From Eutypella sp. D-1 (taxonomy: Eukaryota; Ascomycota; Sordariomycetes; Xylariales; Diatrypaceae): a DNA stretch of 64,000 nucleotides. Each line of letters starts with the position of its first letter. Within the stretch, counting starts at the first letter, position 1. The notes below the pieces were generated by a model that was given only the letters and a program-made list of their open reading frames with translations, had not been told where the DNA came from and made no database searches. The position numbers and the translations under genes were made by a program. The stretch covers positions 1,240,001 through 1,304,000 of the forward strand of contig JAJTTP010000002.1 in the NCBI GenBank assembly GCA_023313575.1, given 5' to 3'. Positions 47,724-60,634 of this stretch are shown in pieces.

Positions 47724-50700
47724 TCTTCTAGTTGATGGTTCGGATGGACAGGTTGACGAATAGATATATGCACGGCTCTAAGAGCTCGAAATTGGTTGGT
47801 GGTCCGCAGAAGTGTTTAGCTTTGGAAGTTATTACTGTTTGAGGGTCTTTGATATTAATGGTCGTGATGGTAGACCGTAGTAGTTGTTTGAACGAGCGTA
47901 GATGGTGGTGATGAAGTTCGAGCGAGTCGATGTGACACCACTAAGCGAGAGTCTGTGACTGACGATCGATTGTCGATCTTATGTAGATGGGTATAGTGAT
48001 ATTGGATCTGGGAGTAAAAAGTATATGGGACAGGTAAGAACGAAGTGGGAGATAAAGTGAACATATATTCAGCTGGAGAATCACCGCCAGTACCTACTAG
48101 TAATAAACTACCTACTACTACCTACTTAGTGTAAGTAGACTAGTTCATTCGGTCGGTGCCGTAAGCGGGCGGACCCACGAGATAGTGAGATAGGATGGTA
48201 CGGGATGGCATGGGATGGGATAGGTATACGAGCCGGGGCGAGCCAATTCGGCCAATTTGGCGGGCGTGCGGTGCAAGCGAAGTGGGCTTATTGTGAATTT
48301 GGCTTATCATCTTCTTCCGCCGCACAACAAACGGGTAACGTAGCAGCCTTGGTGCGTTTCCCATTTCTGCCTTTATTCAAACGCACATTACATATGTACA
48401 TAGCTACATACCGACCTATATACCCAGGCAGGTATGCATGGGAAATATGGACGTGCTTCTCTAGAAGAGCTTCGGAAGAGGTGGTGGCTTCTGTCAGCAT
48501 AACTACTGTGAAGACTGGGTAGAGTAGGGCTTCAGCTGGTGTAAGATGTGATCGGCAGGGACAGAGTAGGCGAAAGCAAGATCATCGTAAGCTTGATATT
48601 ACCGGACATGGGCTGAGGGAGGAAACCCAGGTTCATGATGACGGGCGTCCGGTGACCTTGTGCCTACTCATCGCCAATAAGCCACGGGTTTGACAAAAAT
48701 GCGGCTGTGCTGGCCTCTGGTCACGAAATAACTCTTTGGCTAGAGTTATAATTACGCCTGAGGGACAACATAACACGATGGCAAAAGGTGTGTGGCAGCC
48801 ACCACAAGCTATTTGCTAGTGACTCAACTAGAGAAAAACGAGGGAAAAAATAGTTATTCAGAAGCCGAAACCCCAAGGATCAACCAAGCCCGGGAACTAG
48901 CTAATGAGGGTAGGGTTGACCATTAGATGAGGTGACATCCCGCCACGGCTGGCACGGGCGCTCAGATCCGAGACGGCGAAGATGGGGAGGCGATGCGAGA
49001 TGCTGACGGGCTGGTTTTGCACCGAGGTCGGGTTAGGTGGTATGCAAAAATAGAAAGCAAGGGTCCTTACACTCTAAGGGTGTTAGTAAAACAAAAAGGC
49101 ATGAAAACGAAGAGGGCCAAAAAGAAAAACGCTCCATTCAAAACCCGCTGATGATTTACACCAAGACATTTTTTGTTTACACGTGCAGCTGCCCCGTCTA
49201 ATAAAAGTAAGCTCCCGAGGTCTTCTGGGCCCTCTTGTGGAAACCCGCCTAGGTACGCAGTAAAAAAAAAAAAACTAAAAAAACTAAAAAAAAAACCGAC
49301 ACCCGTGGATCGACAGGGTCCGCCAGCCAGCGCTAATGACGTAAAAGGAAACCCGGGGGTCAGGTAAGCTACCGGTTTAAGCTTAATAAGGTAGGTCTGC
49401 ACATACTACTTGCCTAAATAGGTCTAAGTGATCATCTATATATCTCTTACCGAGCGTCGCTACTCAGTACTATTGAGATGGGATTTTACAAAATACGATC
49501 CATTGCCAGGAAGAAGACGAAAAAAAATGAGAAGATGAAAACGAAAAACCCTCAAAAGCTCTCAACATGATCTTAAATATAACCGTGCCAGGAACCAACA
49601 CCCGCTTTCCCCTCCTTTCCCTCCCCATCTACTGTCCACTACGACCTGACCTGACCCAGTCTACCGAGGTATAATCAAAGTAGGTATAGGTGTTTTTATC
49701 TTCCAATTAACATTGCTTACGGGTAGGACTCTATAGCCGAATTGTAATGTGCGGGTACCATTGCCAGCCTACCTACACACTCAATGCAATGCAACGACAC
49801 TCTTGATTGCTATCTAGATGACCCCCCATCCCTATAAACTATAGGGGCGACTTACTACTGGTATACCTTATCGCCATCAGACCATATCTGCACGGATCAC
49901 GACTTGCTTGCATACCACTACACTATACCCACCGACGTCGCTTGCGATGTGGATAGGGTATATAGCAAAGGTTCCTATGTTGGCAGGATAACTGTGCATG
50001 GGTCGTTAGTTGACTAATGGAATAAGGGAGGGGGTTGGGCCAGCGATGCATATACTCGGCCATTTATCAGTTAAGCCCATACGTACATACATCCATGACC
50101 GGCCGAGTCTCGTACCGTACGTATCAAGACCGCTAAAGCCAGCCCAAGGGCGTCAGGGTTAGGCAATGAGATGGGGGCTTTGTCTCGATGGAAAAGCCCG
50201 GCGACGGTTCTCTTTCTACGCCAAAATGTTTCTCTCGTAAAGACCCTAACAGCTCCTTGAGCAACCGCATAAACGCCAGCGTCAGCCAGAAGGTGCATTT
50301 TCGCAGGGCGTTTCCGTACAGTTCGCTCCCTCGTCACGAGGGTTTTTCAAGTTTTTTTTCCCTCTTTTGAACGCGGTCTGTGGTCTCTCGTTCCCTCGGC
50401 CTTCCTTCTCGACTCGACCCCTACATACATACTCGTTGCTGCTATACCCTCAAGGATCCAGGCCCCCCTCGGCCCACTTATACGAGGGAGACCTTCGATG
50501 GCGTGAGCAGCGGATCTGTTACGAAGCGGCTTTATTAGTTAAGTTAGTTGCATACCCAGTCATCCGCTCTTATCGATACGAGAGGGTCTCTCTGGTCTAG
50601 GTCTAGTCTGCTGCGGACACGATACAGGGGACATGTGACGGAACAGTTGAGTGAGTCTCTTACATATTACTAGTTAACTACTTATATACGCAGTTATAGG

Positions 50701-52123
50701 GGGCTCGCCCTAAAGCAGACTAAATAGCGCCGTAGAAGCTTCCACCGGGCCGTTGTTTTACGAGTTTTGAAGTCCACGAGACCGGGGGGTCGTATTGTTG
50801 CTACTGCTCTTTAAAACAAACGCGAAACTTGTAGTTATGTGTACGTTGGTTATATATAGGATCACACACCAAGTTCGCTACCTAGCTAACTAGACCCCGT
50901 GTGGTGTGGTTGGTGCCCGGGGAAACCGAACTAGGTAGATGCTTCTACCGCCGCCACCGAACACCCCATAGCATGATGAGTGGTGGCATGCTGTAGCTGT
51001 AGTTGTGGCTATAGCTGCAGTTATAGCGAGCGAGGATCTTGCATTGCTTCGGACGTCCTATTGTCTCGAGACACCATCCTTGAAAGCCATACAATTTACA
51101 TATATATATCTAAAGATAGCCGCGGTGCGCACTATCATGTGCCCATATGTCCGCCGGGGAATCCAGCCCCGGATCTCGCTCAAGACAAGGAAAAGCAAGC
51201 CACAGGGCGCCCGCCCCTCCAAGGAGATGCTAGAGCAGCTAGTTGGGGACGGGGAAGAGGGGGTGGCATGTTATCTATATCATACCCTCGTCATCCCGCC
51301 GTGGCTTGGAGCTGATAAAGTGTATATACGGAGTAGGTGTCGGGTCTCCGGATGTTGTGGACGCTGCAGGAAGGATCTAGATAGTCCTCTCAGAGGCACT
51401 GGCCCTTTATCTAGATCTTAGTATATTGACATGCAAGCATTCCAGTGGTAGAGTTCCTTCGTTGGGCTATGGAGTTTTTTGAATTTCGGCTGGGTGCTCA
51501 TAGGATACCTCATTTCGCGTCAAGTCGTATTCCGTTCCCCCACGGCGGCGTGGCCACATTCACATATATAGCGCCAAGCCCACGAATGCAGGAAGTCCAA
51601 GAGAAAGCAAGGACAAGACCAGAAGTCGTTTCTTTTATGAGATGGGGTCGGGCACGATGCAGTAGATGTAGTTGACAATAGCAAGACTTAGTATAGCACG
51701 TGAGCTTAAAACATAGGCCTATGGAGGGATTGTCACGACGCCAATTGCGTGGCCGAATATGTGCAAACCCCTCCTCTACCCCCGGCATCATAGAGACAAG
51801 ATGTCATAGCGTGTCGTTTGGTAATTTCAGCAGTGCTGGTATTACGCCATCGTCGTGGGACGTGTATAATTCCCGAATCTAGCTATTTGGATTATCCATG
51901 ACGCCCATACCTTGTACCCAGGCTCTCCACGTAAGCCGTTTCTGGTAGAAAAAGGCGCAGACAAGTCATAAAAGCAGAAGTGTTAGAACAAAACACGCAT
52001 AATTACCCCCCAACGCCGGACGCTTCGTTCAGCACATCTCATATCCTCATTCCACGTCACTCTCTTGCCCCCCTGACTCTCCCTCTACATCTGGGACTCC
52101 CTGATTCGCCATTCCAACCAGGC
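47724..52123. other. 4.4-kb stretch without a supported gene
   Basis: It contains short frames only, the longest 138 codons at 51005-51421, with no domain. Simple A-rich sequence occurs at 49262-49294. CCTAGGTA occurs at 49248-49255. The last part is the 3' flank of the SPRY gene on the minus strand. Confidence 0.45.
49262..49294. repeat. A-rich simple repeat
   Basis: Runs of 7-12 A residues are separated by ACT. This is low-complexity sequence, probably from slippage. Confidence 0.6.
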
Positions 52124-53338
52124 TTAGTCCTGGAAACCAGTCCACCTCCACAAGTCGCGGCGGAAGACGAGCTCGAAGGCGACCTTTTCGAAGACGCCGA
52201 CGGCGGCGCAGAGGTCGCGGGAGCCGTCGAGGCCGTCGACGGGGAGGTCCTCGCTGAGGTCGGTCTCCTCGTGGAGGTCCCACTGGCCGTCGACGTGGCC
52301 GTTGCGGGTGAAGAAGATCTCGACGCGGACGCCTAGACCGGCGGCGCCGGGGCTGAAGCGCATACCGATGCCCACGGTGTCGCCGCGCCGGAACGGCTGC
52401 GTGAACGTCTTCCCACCCCACCGGTCGTTCACATACCGATGCCCGTCGTCGCCGTGCACAGCGAGGCTGGCGCGGTGCCATCCCGGCAGCCGGAAGGCTG
52501 GGTACGGCGGCGCGGTGAAGCCGAGGGCGAGCGTGACTTTGTCGCTGCTACCCTTAAAATGGCGGTCGTCGAGGATTCGCACCTCGTAGTATATTGTCTT
52601 GGTACGGCCCGTGGTCTTGACGGACTGGCCATGAGCGTTCACACTGTAGAGGGGAGGGTAGGTGGCGAGGCAGGCGTCGGCGGAGCCGGGCGGGGTCTCG
52701 CCGCGCCAGTGGCCGACGCCGAGGTGGTTGAGGCTACCCCTGTACGTGGGCGGGGCGAAGACGTTAATGTTGCCCTGTTCGATGGCGGCCAGCGCCGTCG
52801 CGTCGCGATCTAGAGCCTGAGGTTGGTAGAGTGAGAACTCGGCGCACCAGCGCTCGCCGGCCTCGGCCTCCTGCTCCGTCGCGTTATGCGCCGGCGAGCG
52901 GTCAAAGCCGCTGAAATAATTGGGTGGTGGTGGCAGGAGCGAGGTATCAGGCACTGCGGTCTCCCAGGCCTGGGGCGGCTTCGGCTCGGAGTTAGAAGCA
53001 GAGGAGGGGTAGGTGGCAGGGTCGCCGAAGGGGTTGGAGGATTGTTTGGTGGATTTAGACGGCGGGGGTCCGGGCGGAGGGGCGTAGTTATGCGATGGCG
53101 GCGGGCCGGGAGGGGGAGCATATGCGCCGTTCGCAGATGAGGATGCTCCTGCGTCTGCGTGATGCGACGGTGGAGGGCCGGCGGGTGGCGCGTATTCTGT
53201 AGGCATATCGCTAGATTTTGTGGAGGGGCCGTGTGGTCTGCTGGTAGGGGGTAAAGAGGATTTGGAGGGTTGTTGCGGGGGAATCTGGACGGGCTTGGAA
53301 GCAGGTGCCCGATCGCTGTCTTTATTGCCAAAACACAT
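52124..53338 (-). CDS. SPRY-domain protein with three PPxY motifs
   Basis: A single minus-strand exon of 404 aa. Residues 1-130 are Pro/Ser-rich and disordered, with three PPGPPPSH/PPAGPPPSH-type repeats (about 51-93). A SPRY-like domain (PF00622) covers about residues 245-395: IYYEVRILDD, VTLALGFTAPPYPAFRLPGW, GDTVGIGMRF, VEIFFTRNG, LCAAVGVF. Exact PPxY motifs are PPNY (138-141), PPTY (196-199) and PPLY (228-231). PPxY binds WW domains of Nedd4/Rsp5-family ubiquitin ligases. The fungal SPRY proteins Ssh4 and Ear1 use such motifs to deliver membrane cargo to Rsp5. Unlike those, this protein has no membrane segment; the MCFGN start could be lipidated at Cys2. A Rsp5-adaptor role is therefore inferred, not shown. 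Its GC-rich third codon positions resemble those of the neighbouring arylsulfatase. Confidence 0.85.
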   Translation of the reverse strand: MCFGNKDSDRAPASKPVQIPPQQPSKSSLPPTSRPHGPSTKSSDMPTEYAPPAGPPPSHHADAGASSSANGAYAPPPGPPPSHNYAPPPGPPPSKSTKQSSNPFGDPATYPSSASNSEPKPPQAWETAVPDTSLLPPPPNYFSGFDRSPAHNATEQEAEAGERWCAEFSLYQPQALDRDATALAAIEQGNINVFAPPTYRGSLNHLGVGHWRGETPPGSADACLATYPPLYSVNAHGQSVKTTGRTKTIYYEVRILDDRHFKGSSDKVTLALGFTAPPYPAFRLPGWHRASLAVHGDDGHRYVNDRWGGKTFTQPFRRGDTVGIGMRFSPGAAGLGVRVEIFFTRNGHVDGQWDLHEETDLSEDLPVDGLDGSRDLCAAVGVFEKVAFELVFRRDLWRWTGFQD

Positions 53339-55664
53339 GGTGGGCTAGACAATCCGGGCTATGCTGCTACTACTGTCCTACACAACACGACGTAATACGT
53401 AGATGACGTGGAAATTGAATCTAGAGTGGCTGAGTGAGTGAAGAGATAGAAAACAAACAACCAGGGGGGTCAGTGATTGTCTCGGAGAGTGATGGTAGTT
53501 ATCTGTTCCAACACGTGTTTGTTGAGCCGATCTTTCGTTTCTAGACTATTAGCAATTTTATACCTTGAATTATCCTACACAGATAATGATGTAGATGGAT
53601 GGTTTTACGTAGAAGAGCAGCTGAAGCTTAATTGGAATTTGGAGTGAGCGAATGGCCTACGGGGACTTTGTAACATACCTTGGTACTCCTAGGTAAGTAA
53701 CCTAAGTTCACCTTGAGGTCTTTGTACTATTTAGGCTACGTTAGTACTTAAAACTTACCTAATTAGGTTCTTGAGGCAAGCTCCAGGTTCCCCAGCCCCT
53801 TAAGGTTCCAACACCACGTGCACTGAGGAACTATCTGCAAAATAGCAAGGTACTCAGGTACAGCTAACTATTCCCCGGGGCTGTGCGACCCGACTATCTG
53901 GACTGCCCTATGCCCTATGACGTCGTTAGATATACATAAGCATACCAGTACCTATACCTAAGGCATACTGGAATGCAGGCACCGATAGCCAGGCAACCAG
54001 GCAGGAGCAATGCAATCCATAGATACCTACCCGGTAGACCCTGTTGGCCTGGTAAGAATAGCAACTTTGCCCAACACTGCACATAACCGGCTTCTACTGA
54101 TATAAAATTACCATGTCGAGGTTGGTAGGTAGAAGAAGAATGGAATCTCGCTATAGATCCGAAAGCATCAGGGACGGGGTTCTCAAAGATGCACCGACAA
54201 GCATTTGATCATAGCATTGTTAGACTCTGTCCCAGTATAAATTCAACGATCGAATAGTACAACCAGACCAAACCACCTTTCTCTGTTTTCTGCGATTGCA
54301 AGATGTCCGGGAAGAGTGGGTGCTTCCACCATCGGTAAGCGCGGGTTATCAACGGACACCGTCATCACCGAAGCTCTTGGGGATTCTTTACCGGTCGCTA
54401 TCCGTTGGATGGTTACGCCGTACATATCCCCGCCTCGCTCTCAGCTATTCAACCATGGGGGCATGAGGCCCGAGTAGCCTCCCGATCAAAGATTTCCTAA
54501 CGGCGACCAGCCCGGGAAAACGGGTCCCGGGGGGTGGGGGGCTACCACGTGGGCGGCAGCGACGTGATAGAGCAGCTCCTGGGTTCCCTTCTGCCTGGGC
54601 ATGCCTAGTTGGCATAGCCATAGGCCGCGAGGACATTCAGTACTTGCCCCGAGGCCTGCCCTGGCCTAGCTGTTATTATAGGGCCGAATTGCCTAGACAG
54701 CAACTTCTACAGTACGATATAGTCATAATTAGTGTCGGGAATGGGAGCGCGCGGAGATGCTAGAGTAGACTACAATGAGTTCTAGTTACAACGGCGCCTT
54801 TCGGATAGATTGGCTGCTTACACCTATCGCAACTTACCACGGAACCATCTTTGCAATAACCCATCGGTAGAGAATGCTAGAAGCCGACACTCTGCAGGGT
54901 ATCCCTCTCTTGTGTAGGTTTTTGGCCAAGAAACAGTAAGGCTAAAGAGTAGCATTGGTCCCCCGTTCTTGTATGAACCCCCACATCCCCCAAATCCCCC
55001 ATAACTTAGTCCGGATGGGAGAGAGCATTTACCATAAATATAATGTAGCTTTCGCCGACGACCTCGGGTGTTACCCGTTTGGGGGGTCTTCGGGTTCCGT
55101 TTTGGAGAGCTTGCCCAGAGGCGAGTCAAAGGCATGCGTAGTGCTTCTACATAACGTCGGGCAGAACCCGCGATTTTTTTCCCCTGGGCAAACAAGATAT
55201 CCACGGCGGGAGCGGACGAAAGAACTGGTTTGGGAATAGAATCAAGCTTGGGTTTGATGGAAATTTCAAGCATAGTATATAAAGGAATCACCACTGGATG
55301 ACGAAATCGCGGCTACCTCCAAAACGTGCGCGATCGACGTGGCACTAGGGAGAACGTCATTTTAGGGGCCGATTGTGCCACACCCCGCGAACGCTGCCGC
55401 ACGCGATTTTTTTCGCTGTGGTAGCCCACGCGGGCAGCATAGCCTTGGCTTGTTGGCCTCGATCCCGCCAGGTACGTAAGCGGCGGTCTGCAGAATCTCC
55501 TCCCGCTGACGCCTGCATCGGCCAATGATCGGGCGGCGCCACCGAGACCCAGTCATGGCCCTTTTAAGCACGACAGGGCGTTGCCATGGTCGGAATTGGA
55601 TCGATCCCGGCTAGTGGAATGCGATGGCTATTGCGGTAGATGAGCCCGGGATCGTGCCGTGTGT
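53339..55664. other. divergent intergenic region of SPRY and arylsulfatase genes
   Basis: About 2.4 kb separates the two divergent start codons. CACGTG occurs near 53816 and 54546, and CCTAGGTA at 53688-53695. No coding frame is convincing; the longest, 156 codons at 54824-55294 minus, lacks any domain. I cannot point to a specific sulfur-control site. Confidence 0.45.
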
Positions 55665-55674
55665 TATATATAAA
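55665..55674 (+). promoter_or_regulatory. TATA box of the arylsulfatase gene
   Basis: TATATATAAA lies 106 bp before the ATG at 55780, a usual distance for a strong regulated fungal promoter. Confidence 0.55.
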
Positions 55675-55779
55675 CTGGCCCGGCACGCGACTTGATACAT
55701 CCCACACGACGTATGCCATCGCGACCCGACCCTACACAAGCCAATCCAGCGAGGCAGTCGGCAGCTGTTGCTTTACACG

Positions 55780-57823
55780 ATGTTGTGCAACCTCAAACGG
55801 TCCATTCTGGGACTGGCGTTCCTGTCCAGTCTCGCCGCGGCATCTGGGTACGATGAACAGCACCCGCCGGGCGGCGGCGTCGGTGGCAAACAGGATGGGA
55901 AGAAGCCGAACTTCATCTTCATCCTCACGGACGACCAGGATCTGCACCTGGACTCCCTGACCTACATGCCGCAGCTAAAGAAGCACATCACGGACCAGGG
56001 GACGGCTTTCGAGAAGCACTACTGCACAATCGCCATCTGCTGTCCGTCGCGCGTCTCGTTGCTAACCGGCCGCGCCGCGCACAACACCAACGTCACGGAC
56101 GTGAGCCCCCCGTACGGCGGGTACCCCAAGTTCATCTCCGAGGGCTGGAACGAGAAGTACCTGCCGGTGTGGCTACAGGAGGCTGGCTACGACACGTACT
56201 ACACGGGCAAGCTGATGAACGGCTTCTCCACGTCGGCCTATAACAAGCCCTACCCGAAAGGATGGACCGGCACGGACTGTGAGGAACCAATGCGAAGCCA
56301 GAATGCGACAATATTGAGTGCTAACCATCCTGTATCTAGTCTTCCTCGACCCGTCCACGTACACGTATTACAACGTAACCATGCAGCGCAACGAGGAGCC
56401 GCCGAAGGCGTACCCCGGGGAGTATTCGACGGACCTGGTAACGGACAGATCCCTGGGTTTCTTGGACGAGGCCATCCCGACCGGAAACCCTTTCTTCCTC
56501 GGAATCGCCCCCATCGCTCCCCATTCGCAAACCATTAACAGCGTGTTCTGGCCGGCGGTCCCCGCGGACCGGCACAAGGACCTTCTTCCGGGGCTCAAGG
56601 CTCCGAGGACGGCGAACTTCAATCCTGACACTGTAAGTGGTACCCGTCCGATCGGGGCCCCACCCAGAAAGTCCTCTCTCCGTTTCTTCCCAGCTGCTAA
56701 TCAGTATCACTTTTTTTGCGCCGCATACAGCCGAGCGGAGGCAGCTGGATCAAGACGCTGGAGAAGCTGAACGAGACGACGGTGGACTACATCGACGAGT
56801 TCTACCGGACGCGGATCCTGTCGCTGTTCGCGGTGGACGAGCTGGTGGACAAGGTGGTGAAGCGGCTGGAGGCGGACCCGGAGGTGCTGGAGAACACGTA
56901 CATCATCTACACGACGGACAACGGGTTCCACGTGGGGCAGCACCGGCTGGCGCCGGGGAAGACGTGCCCGATCGAGGAGGACGTCCACATCCCGTTCGTG
57001 GTGCGGGGGCCGGGCGTCGCCAAGGGCAAGACGATCCAGCTCCCCACGTCGCACACGGATATCGTGCCCACGCTCTTCGAGCTCGCCGGCATCCCCCTCC
57101 AGGACGAGTTCGACGGCCAGCCCATCCCCGTCACCGAGCGCCAGCAGCGCGCCCTCACGCAGAAGACCGAGCATGTGAACGTCGAGTTCTGGGGCGAGGG
57201 CATCCTCGAGGGTACCCTGACGAGCGTCGGCCCCGGCGTTGATGGCAGTAAGTTAACCCCTCCCTCCCCCCCTGATCAGATACAATGGGCAGTCTTCGGC
57301 CCGATTGCAAAGACGTTCTAACCCATTCTCTGAAACAGCATACGCGTCGAACAACACGTACAAGTCATTGCGGGTGATCTCCGAGAACTACAACCTCGCA
57401 TACACCGTGTGGTGCTCGAACGAGCACGAGCTGTACGAGATGATCAGCGATCCGGGCCAGCTGCACAACCTCTACGAAGCCGCCGACGACGACGACGACA
57501 GCAGCTACAACAGCGTCAGCAAAGTGTACGACTGGGACAAGGAGAAACTGCTCGCGCGGCTGGATGCGCTGCTGCTGACGCTGAAGGCGTGCAAGGGGGC
57601 GACGTGTCGGCGGCCGTGGGCGGCGCTGCACCCGCAGGGGGACGTGGAGACGCTCGAGCAGGCCATGAGTCCGGCTTTCGACGCCTTCTATGCCGCCCAG
57701 GAGAAGGTCTCCTTCAGCCAGTGCGCCCTCGGCTATATCACCGCCTACGAGGGCCCCCTCGCCTCCCAGCCCTTCGTCGCCCCCGGCGCCCCGCGCCTCG
57801 CTAGGTGGGAGGACTGGACGTGA
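55780..57823 (+). CDS. secreted arylsulfatase
   Basis: Four exons, 55780-56278, 56340-56632, 56731-57247 and 57339-57823, give 597 aa. Introns are 61, 98 and 91 bp with GTGAGG/GTAAGT donors. A signal peptide covers about residues 1-22. The sulfatase domain (PF00884) starts NFIFILTDDQD, with metal ligands D51/D52. The CCPSRVSLLTGR signature at 87 places the formylglycine cysteine at C87. K144 (YTGKLMNG) and D327/N328 (TTDNGFHVGQHR) complete the expected active site. The first splice joins GWTGTD to FFLDPSTYTYY, conserved in this family. The enzyme would hydrolyse aryl sulfate esters to free sulfate, probably at the cell surface or outside; in Neurospora this family is induced by sulfur limitation. 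An acidic stretch (AADDDDDSS) interrupts the C-terminal subdomain. A related sulfatase with another substrate is possible. Confidence 0.93.
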
Positions 57824-58461
57824 GGAGCGAGCTCGTATTCCGTACGTTCCGGGTGCGGGATGCGATGGATGATGTTTTCCCCTTGTCTGCTGCTGCTAAG
57901 GTAGAATTTGGCAAGGCACGTTTCTAAAACTCGTTGCAGAATGTAGGGTAGGGTATATATGATCAGTATATACACAGTAAATTTAATGTTTACAAAGAAA
58001 CCTTCTCTCGATCGTGTCTTCGTCTACGGGGCTCGTCACAGATGGAAGTATCGCCCTCGGCCCATCCTACCTAGTGCGTACACGCCTAAAAGTTATGATG
58101 CTATATAGCAGACGAAACATGGAGAAATGGGCTGGATGATAGAAAAGTAGCTTGAGGCATCGCCACGCTGGCGACGCCGAAACCTTAAGAGTAGCATGCA
58201 CGTACTGTACCAACGAAGCAGGTACATGTTTTGCATTTGGAACTTTGTATTTTTTTTTTTACTTTATTCTTCTGGAGCTTGGTTCTTCGGCCAGGTCCCA
58301 GATCAGCGTAGATATAAACGTCGTAACATCATCCCTGGAGGGCAGCCGGCAGGGCGCATTGTATACGTAAGAGTACATACAGTACATGGAATGGATGGGC
58401 GGCGATCCCACCATCTATCTATCAGATACGCCGGGGGGGAAGAGAAAAAGGACAAAAATTT
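57824..58461. other. convergent 3' intergenic region
   Basis: This 638-bp region holds the 3' ends of the arylsulfatase and the flavoprotein genes, including a T tract near 58248-58260. No gene or defined terminator is visible. Confidence 0.55.
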
Positions 58462-60634
58462 TTACCATTCGGGTATCTCGCCCGGTTTGGGCCTCGACAT
58501 ACGAACAACCTTGTCGCAGTTGAGAAGGTTAAGGGGGTCGAGCGCCTGCTTGATCTGTAGGAAACGGCAACGTCAGTAAGTTTTTTTTGGCTAAGCTGCT
58601 CCGAAACGGTGTTCGGATGGAAACCCACCTTTCTCATCGCGTCTACCGTGCTCTCACCGAGCTCATGAGGTAGGTAATCCCTCTTAACGAGTCCTACTCC
58701 ATGTTCGCCCTGTGCGCAAATAAGTCAGTATGGTCCATATAATCGAGGCGTATGTGTGATCTTCCAAGGGACTGGGAACTTACCGTCACGGTGCCCTCGA
58801 GCTCGACGGCCCTCTTAACCATACGGTGCACCAGCTCCTCTGCGTCGTGTCTCTGCTGATCGTTGGAGAGTAGGATAACTAGTGGGTAAATGGTCAGTAA
58901 CCCTTTCCATCCTAGCTAGCCAATCACTAGAAACTCACTATGGAAGTTGCCGTCTCCGACATGGCCGACGATGGTGCCGTACATGCCACTGTTCTTAATG
59001 TCGGTCTTGGTGTCCTCGATAAGCTGAGGCAGCCTACTCATGGGAACGGCGACGTCTCCAGTCCAAACTTTGTCGCCGGGCTTGGCCATGGAGAGGGTGC
59101 TCCAGAGCGCCTCCTTGCGGGCACTCCAGAGGTCGTGTTGCTCCTCCTCGGAGCGGGCGAACTGGAAGCTCTTGCTGCCGGTGGAGCGAGCCATATCTTT
59201 AACGATTTGGATTTGTTCCTTGACGCCGAGTTCGGTGCCGGCGAACTTGAAGAACAGGGTGGGTGCCTCGTCCCAATGCTTGCCCGTCATGCCAGCATGG
59301 TTAATGCACTTCATCTGCTCGTCGTCAAGGATCTCTACCGCTGCGACGTGTACGCCCTTGCCGACGACACGGGCAACGCAGTCGGCAGCTTGTCGGATGG
59401 TGCCGAAACTGCATACAGCGACGCTGGTGCTGGCGGGTTTAACGGTGAGCTTCAGCGTGGCTTCGGTGACGAGACCAAGTGTACCTTCACTACCGATAAA
59501 CAGCTTGGTCAAGTCGTAGCCAGCAGAGCTCTTGCGCGGACGCTGCCTCGTCTTAATTATAGTACCATCGGCCAGCACGACAGTAAGCGAAAGCACCCAT
59601 TCTCTCATAGTACCGTATCGGTAGGCATTGGTGCCGCTGCAACCAGTACCGATCATGCCTCCGATCATAGCGCCGGGACCGGGATCCGGAGGGAAAAAGA
59701 GGTTATCCTTGGCCAGTTCCTCATTGAGGAGCTCCCAGCCGACGGCGGGTTGCACCACAACATCAAGATCCTCCTTGTGTAATTTTAATACCTTGTTCAT
59801 CCGCCCAAAGTCGATACTGATTCCACCCCTCGTAGGGGTAAAATGACCCTCTAGACTGGTTCCGCCACTGTAGCCGACGACTGATATCCTCCGCGCATGG
59901 CAGACCTTCATTATCTCACTGACCTCTTCGGTAGAAGCTGGATATACGACCATGAAAGGTTTCTCGGAAGCTTGGTTTCGATAGCTGGACCAGTCGGAAT
60001 TGGAATGATTGTGAAGGTCGGTGTCGAGGGTGCTAACGTGTTCTTGGCCAACAATGGCAACAAAGTCGGCCCAGGCGGCCTCAAGGTTGGTCTTATCATT
60101 CTTGTGTTTTGGTTCCCTGATCGTAAACAACGGTTGGGTTGAATTAGGGTCTAGTTCGTGAGGGGCTAATGTGCCCAGGAAGTAAGAACCTAGAGATGCG
60201 GCGAGGACGACTAATAGAAAGAGAGGATGAGGAGGACACCACAAGCCGTTAGCCTAGCAACATTCCAACAAAACGAATATATATCCTTGATATATATACT
60301 AGACATATATATATCCTTATAGCATACCAAAAGTAGTCGCCCATCGTCTTGAGCCTGCACTATTCTGCGTCTCTTTTGCGACCTTCTCGCGCTCAGCCCT
60401 TTCTCTCGCTATGCGCGAACTGACACTCTCCAGCATCTGCCCCCGGAAACTCGAAGGCGGCGGCGTCGATGACGATGATGACGAAGGATTTCTTTGATCT
60501 GAAGCGTAGCATCTTGCGCTTTCTCTAATCGCGCCTAAACTTCTCGCTCCTCTGCTACGGGAAATAGCGCAACACGAAGGAACCCGAGCGGTTCGTAAGA
60601 GCGCCGGGGTTTGGCGGGAAGCGAGGCGGGACAT
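58462..60634 (-). CDS. mitochondrial D-lactate dehydrogenase (cytochrome)-type FAD oxidoreductase
   Basis: Five minus-strand exons, 60634-60328, 60210-58939, 58878-58784, 58709-58629 and 58554-58462, give 615 aa. Exon 1 encodes an Arg/Ser-rich mitochondrial presequence (MSRLASRQTPALLRTARV...) and a linker. Intron 1 (117 bp, AT-rich) uses the branch-like GCTAAC and acceptor TATTAG, producing an inner-membrane anchor (about residues 98-118). The FAD-binding domain (PF01565) covers about 186-326, with GYSGGTSLEGHF and PPDPGPGAMIGGMIGTGCSG. The C-terminal domain (PF02913) has GYDLTKLFIGSEGTLG (333), GHVGDGNFH, GEHGVG (559) and ends LDPLNLLNCDKVV. Small introns of 60-74 bp join exons 2-5. The enzyme oxidises D-lactate to pyruvate and passes electrons to cytochrome c, as in yeast Dld1. 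A related D-2-hydroxyacid dehydrogenase is possible. Confidence 0.92.

Noticed and set aside
60211..60244. Start of the flavoprotein at a TTG upstream of the hydrophobic segment
   Set aside because: The frame there is intron sequence. The ATG exon at 60634-60328 supplies a mitochondrial presequence and joins in phase at the TATTAG acceptor.
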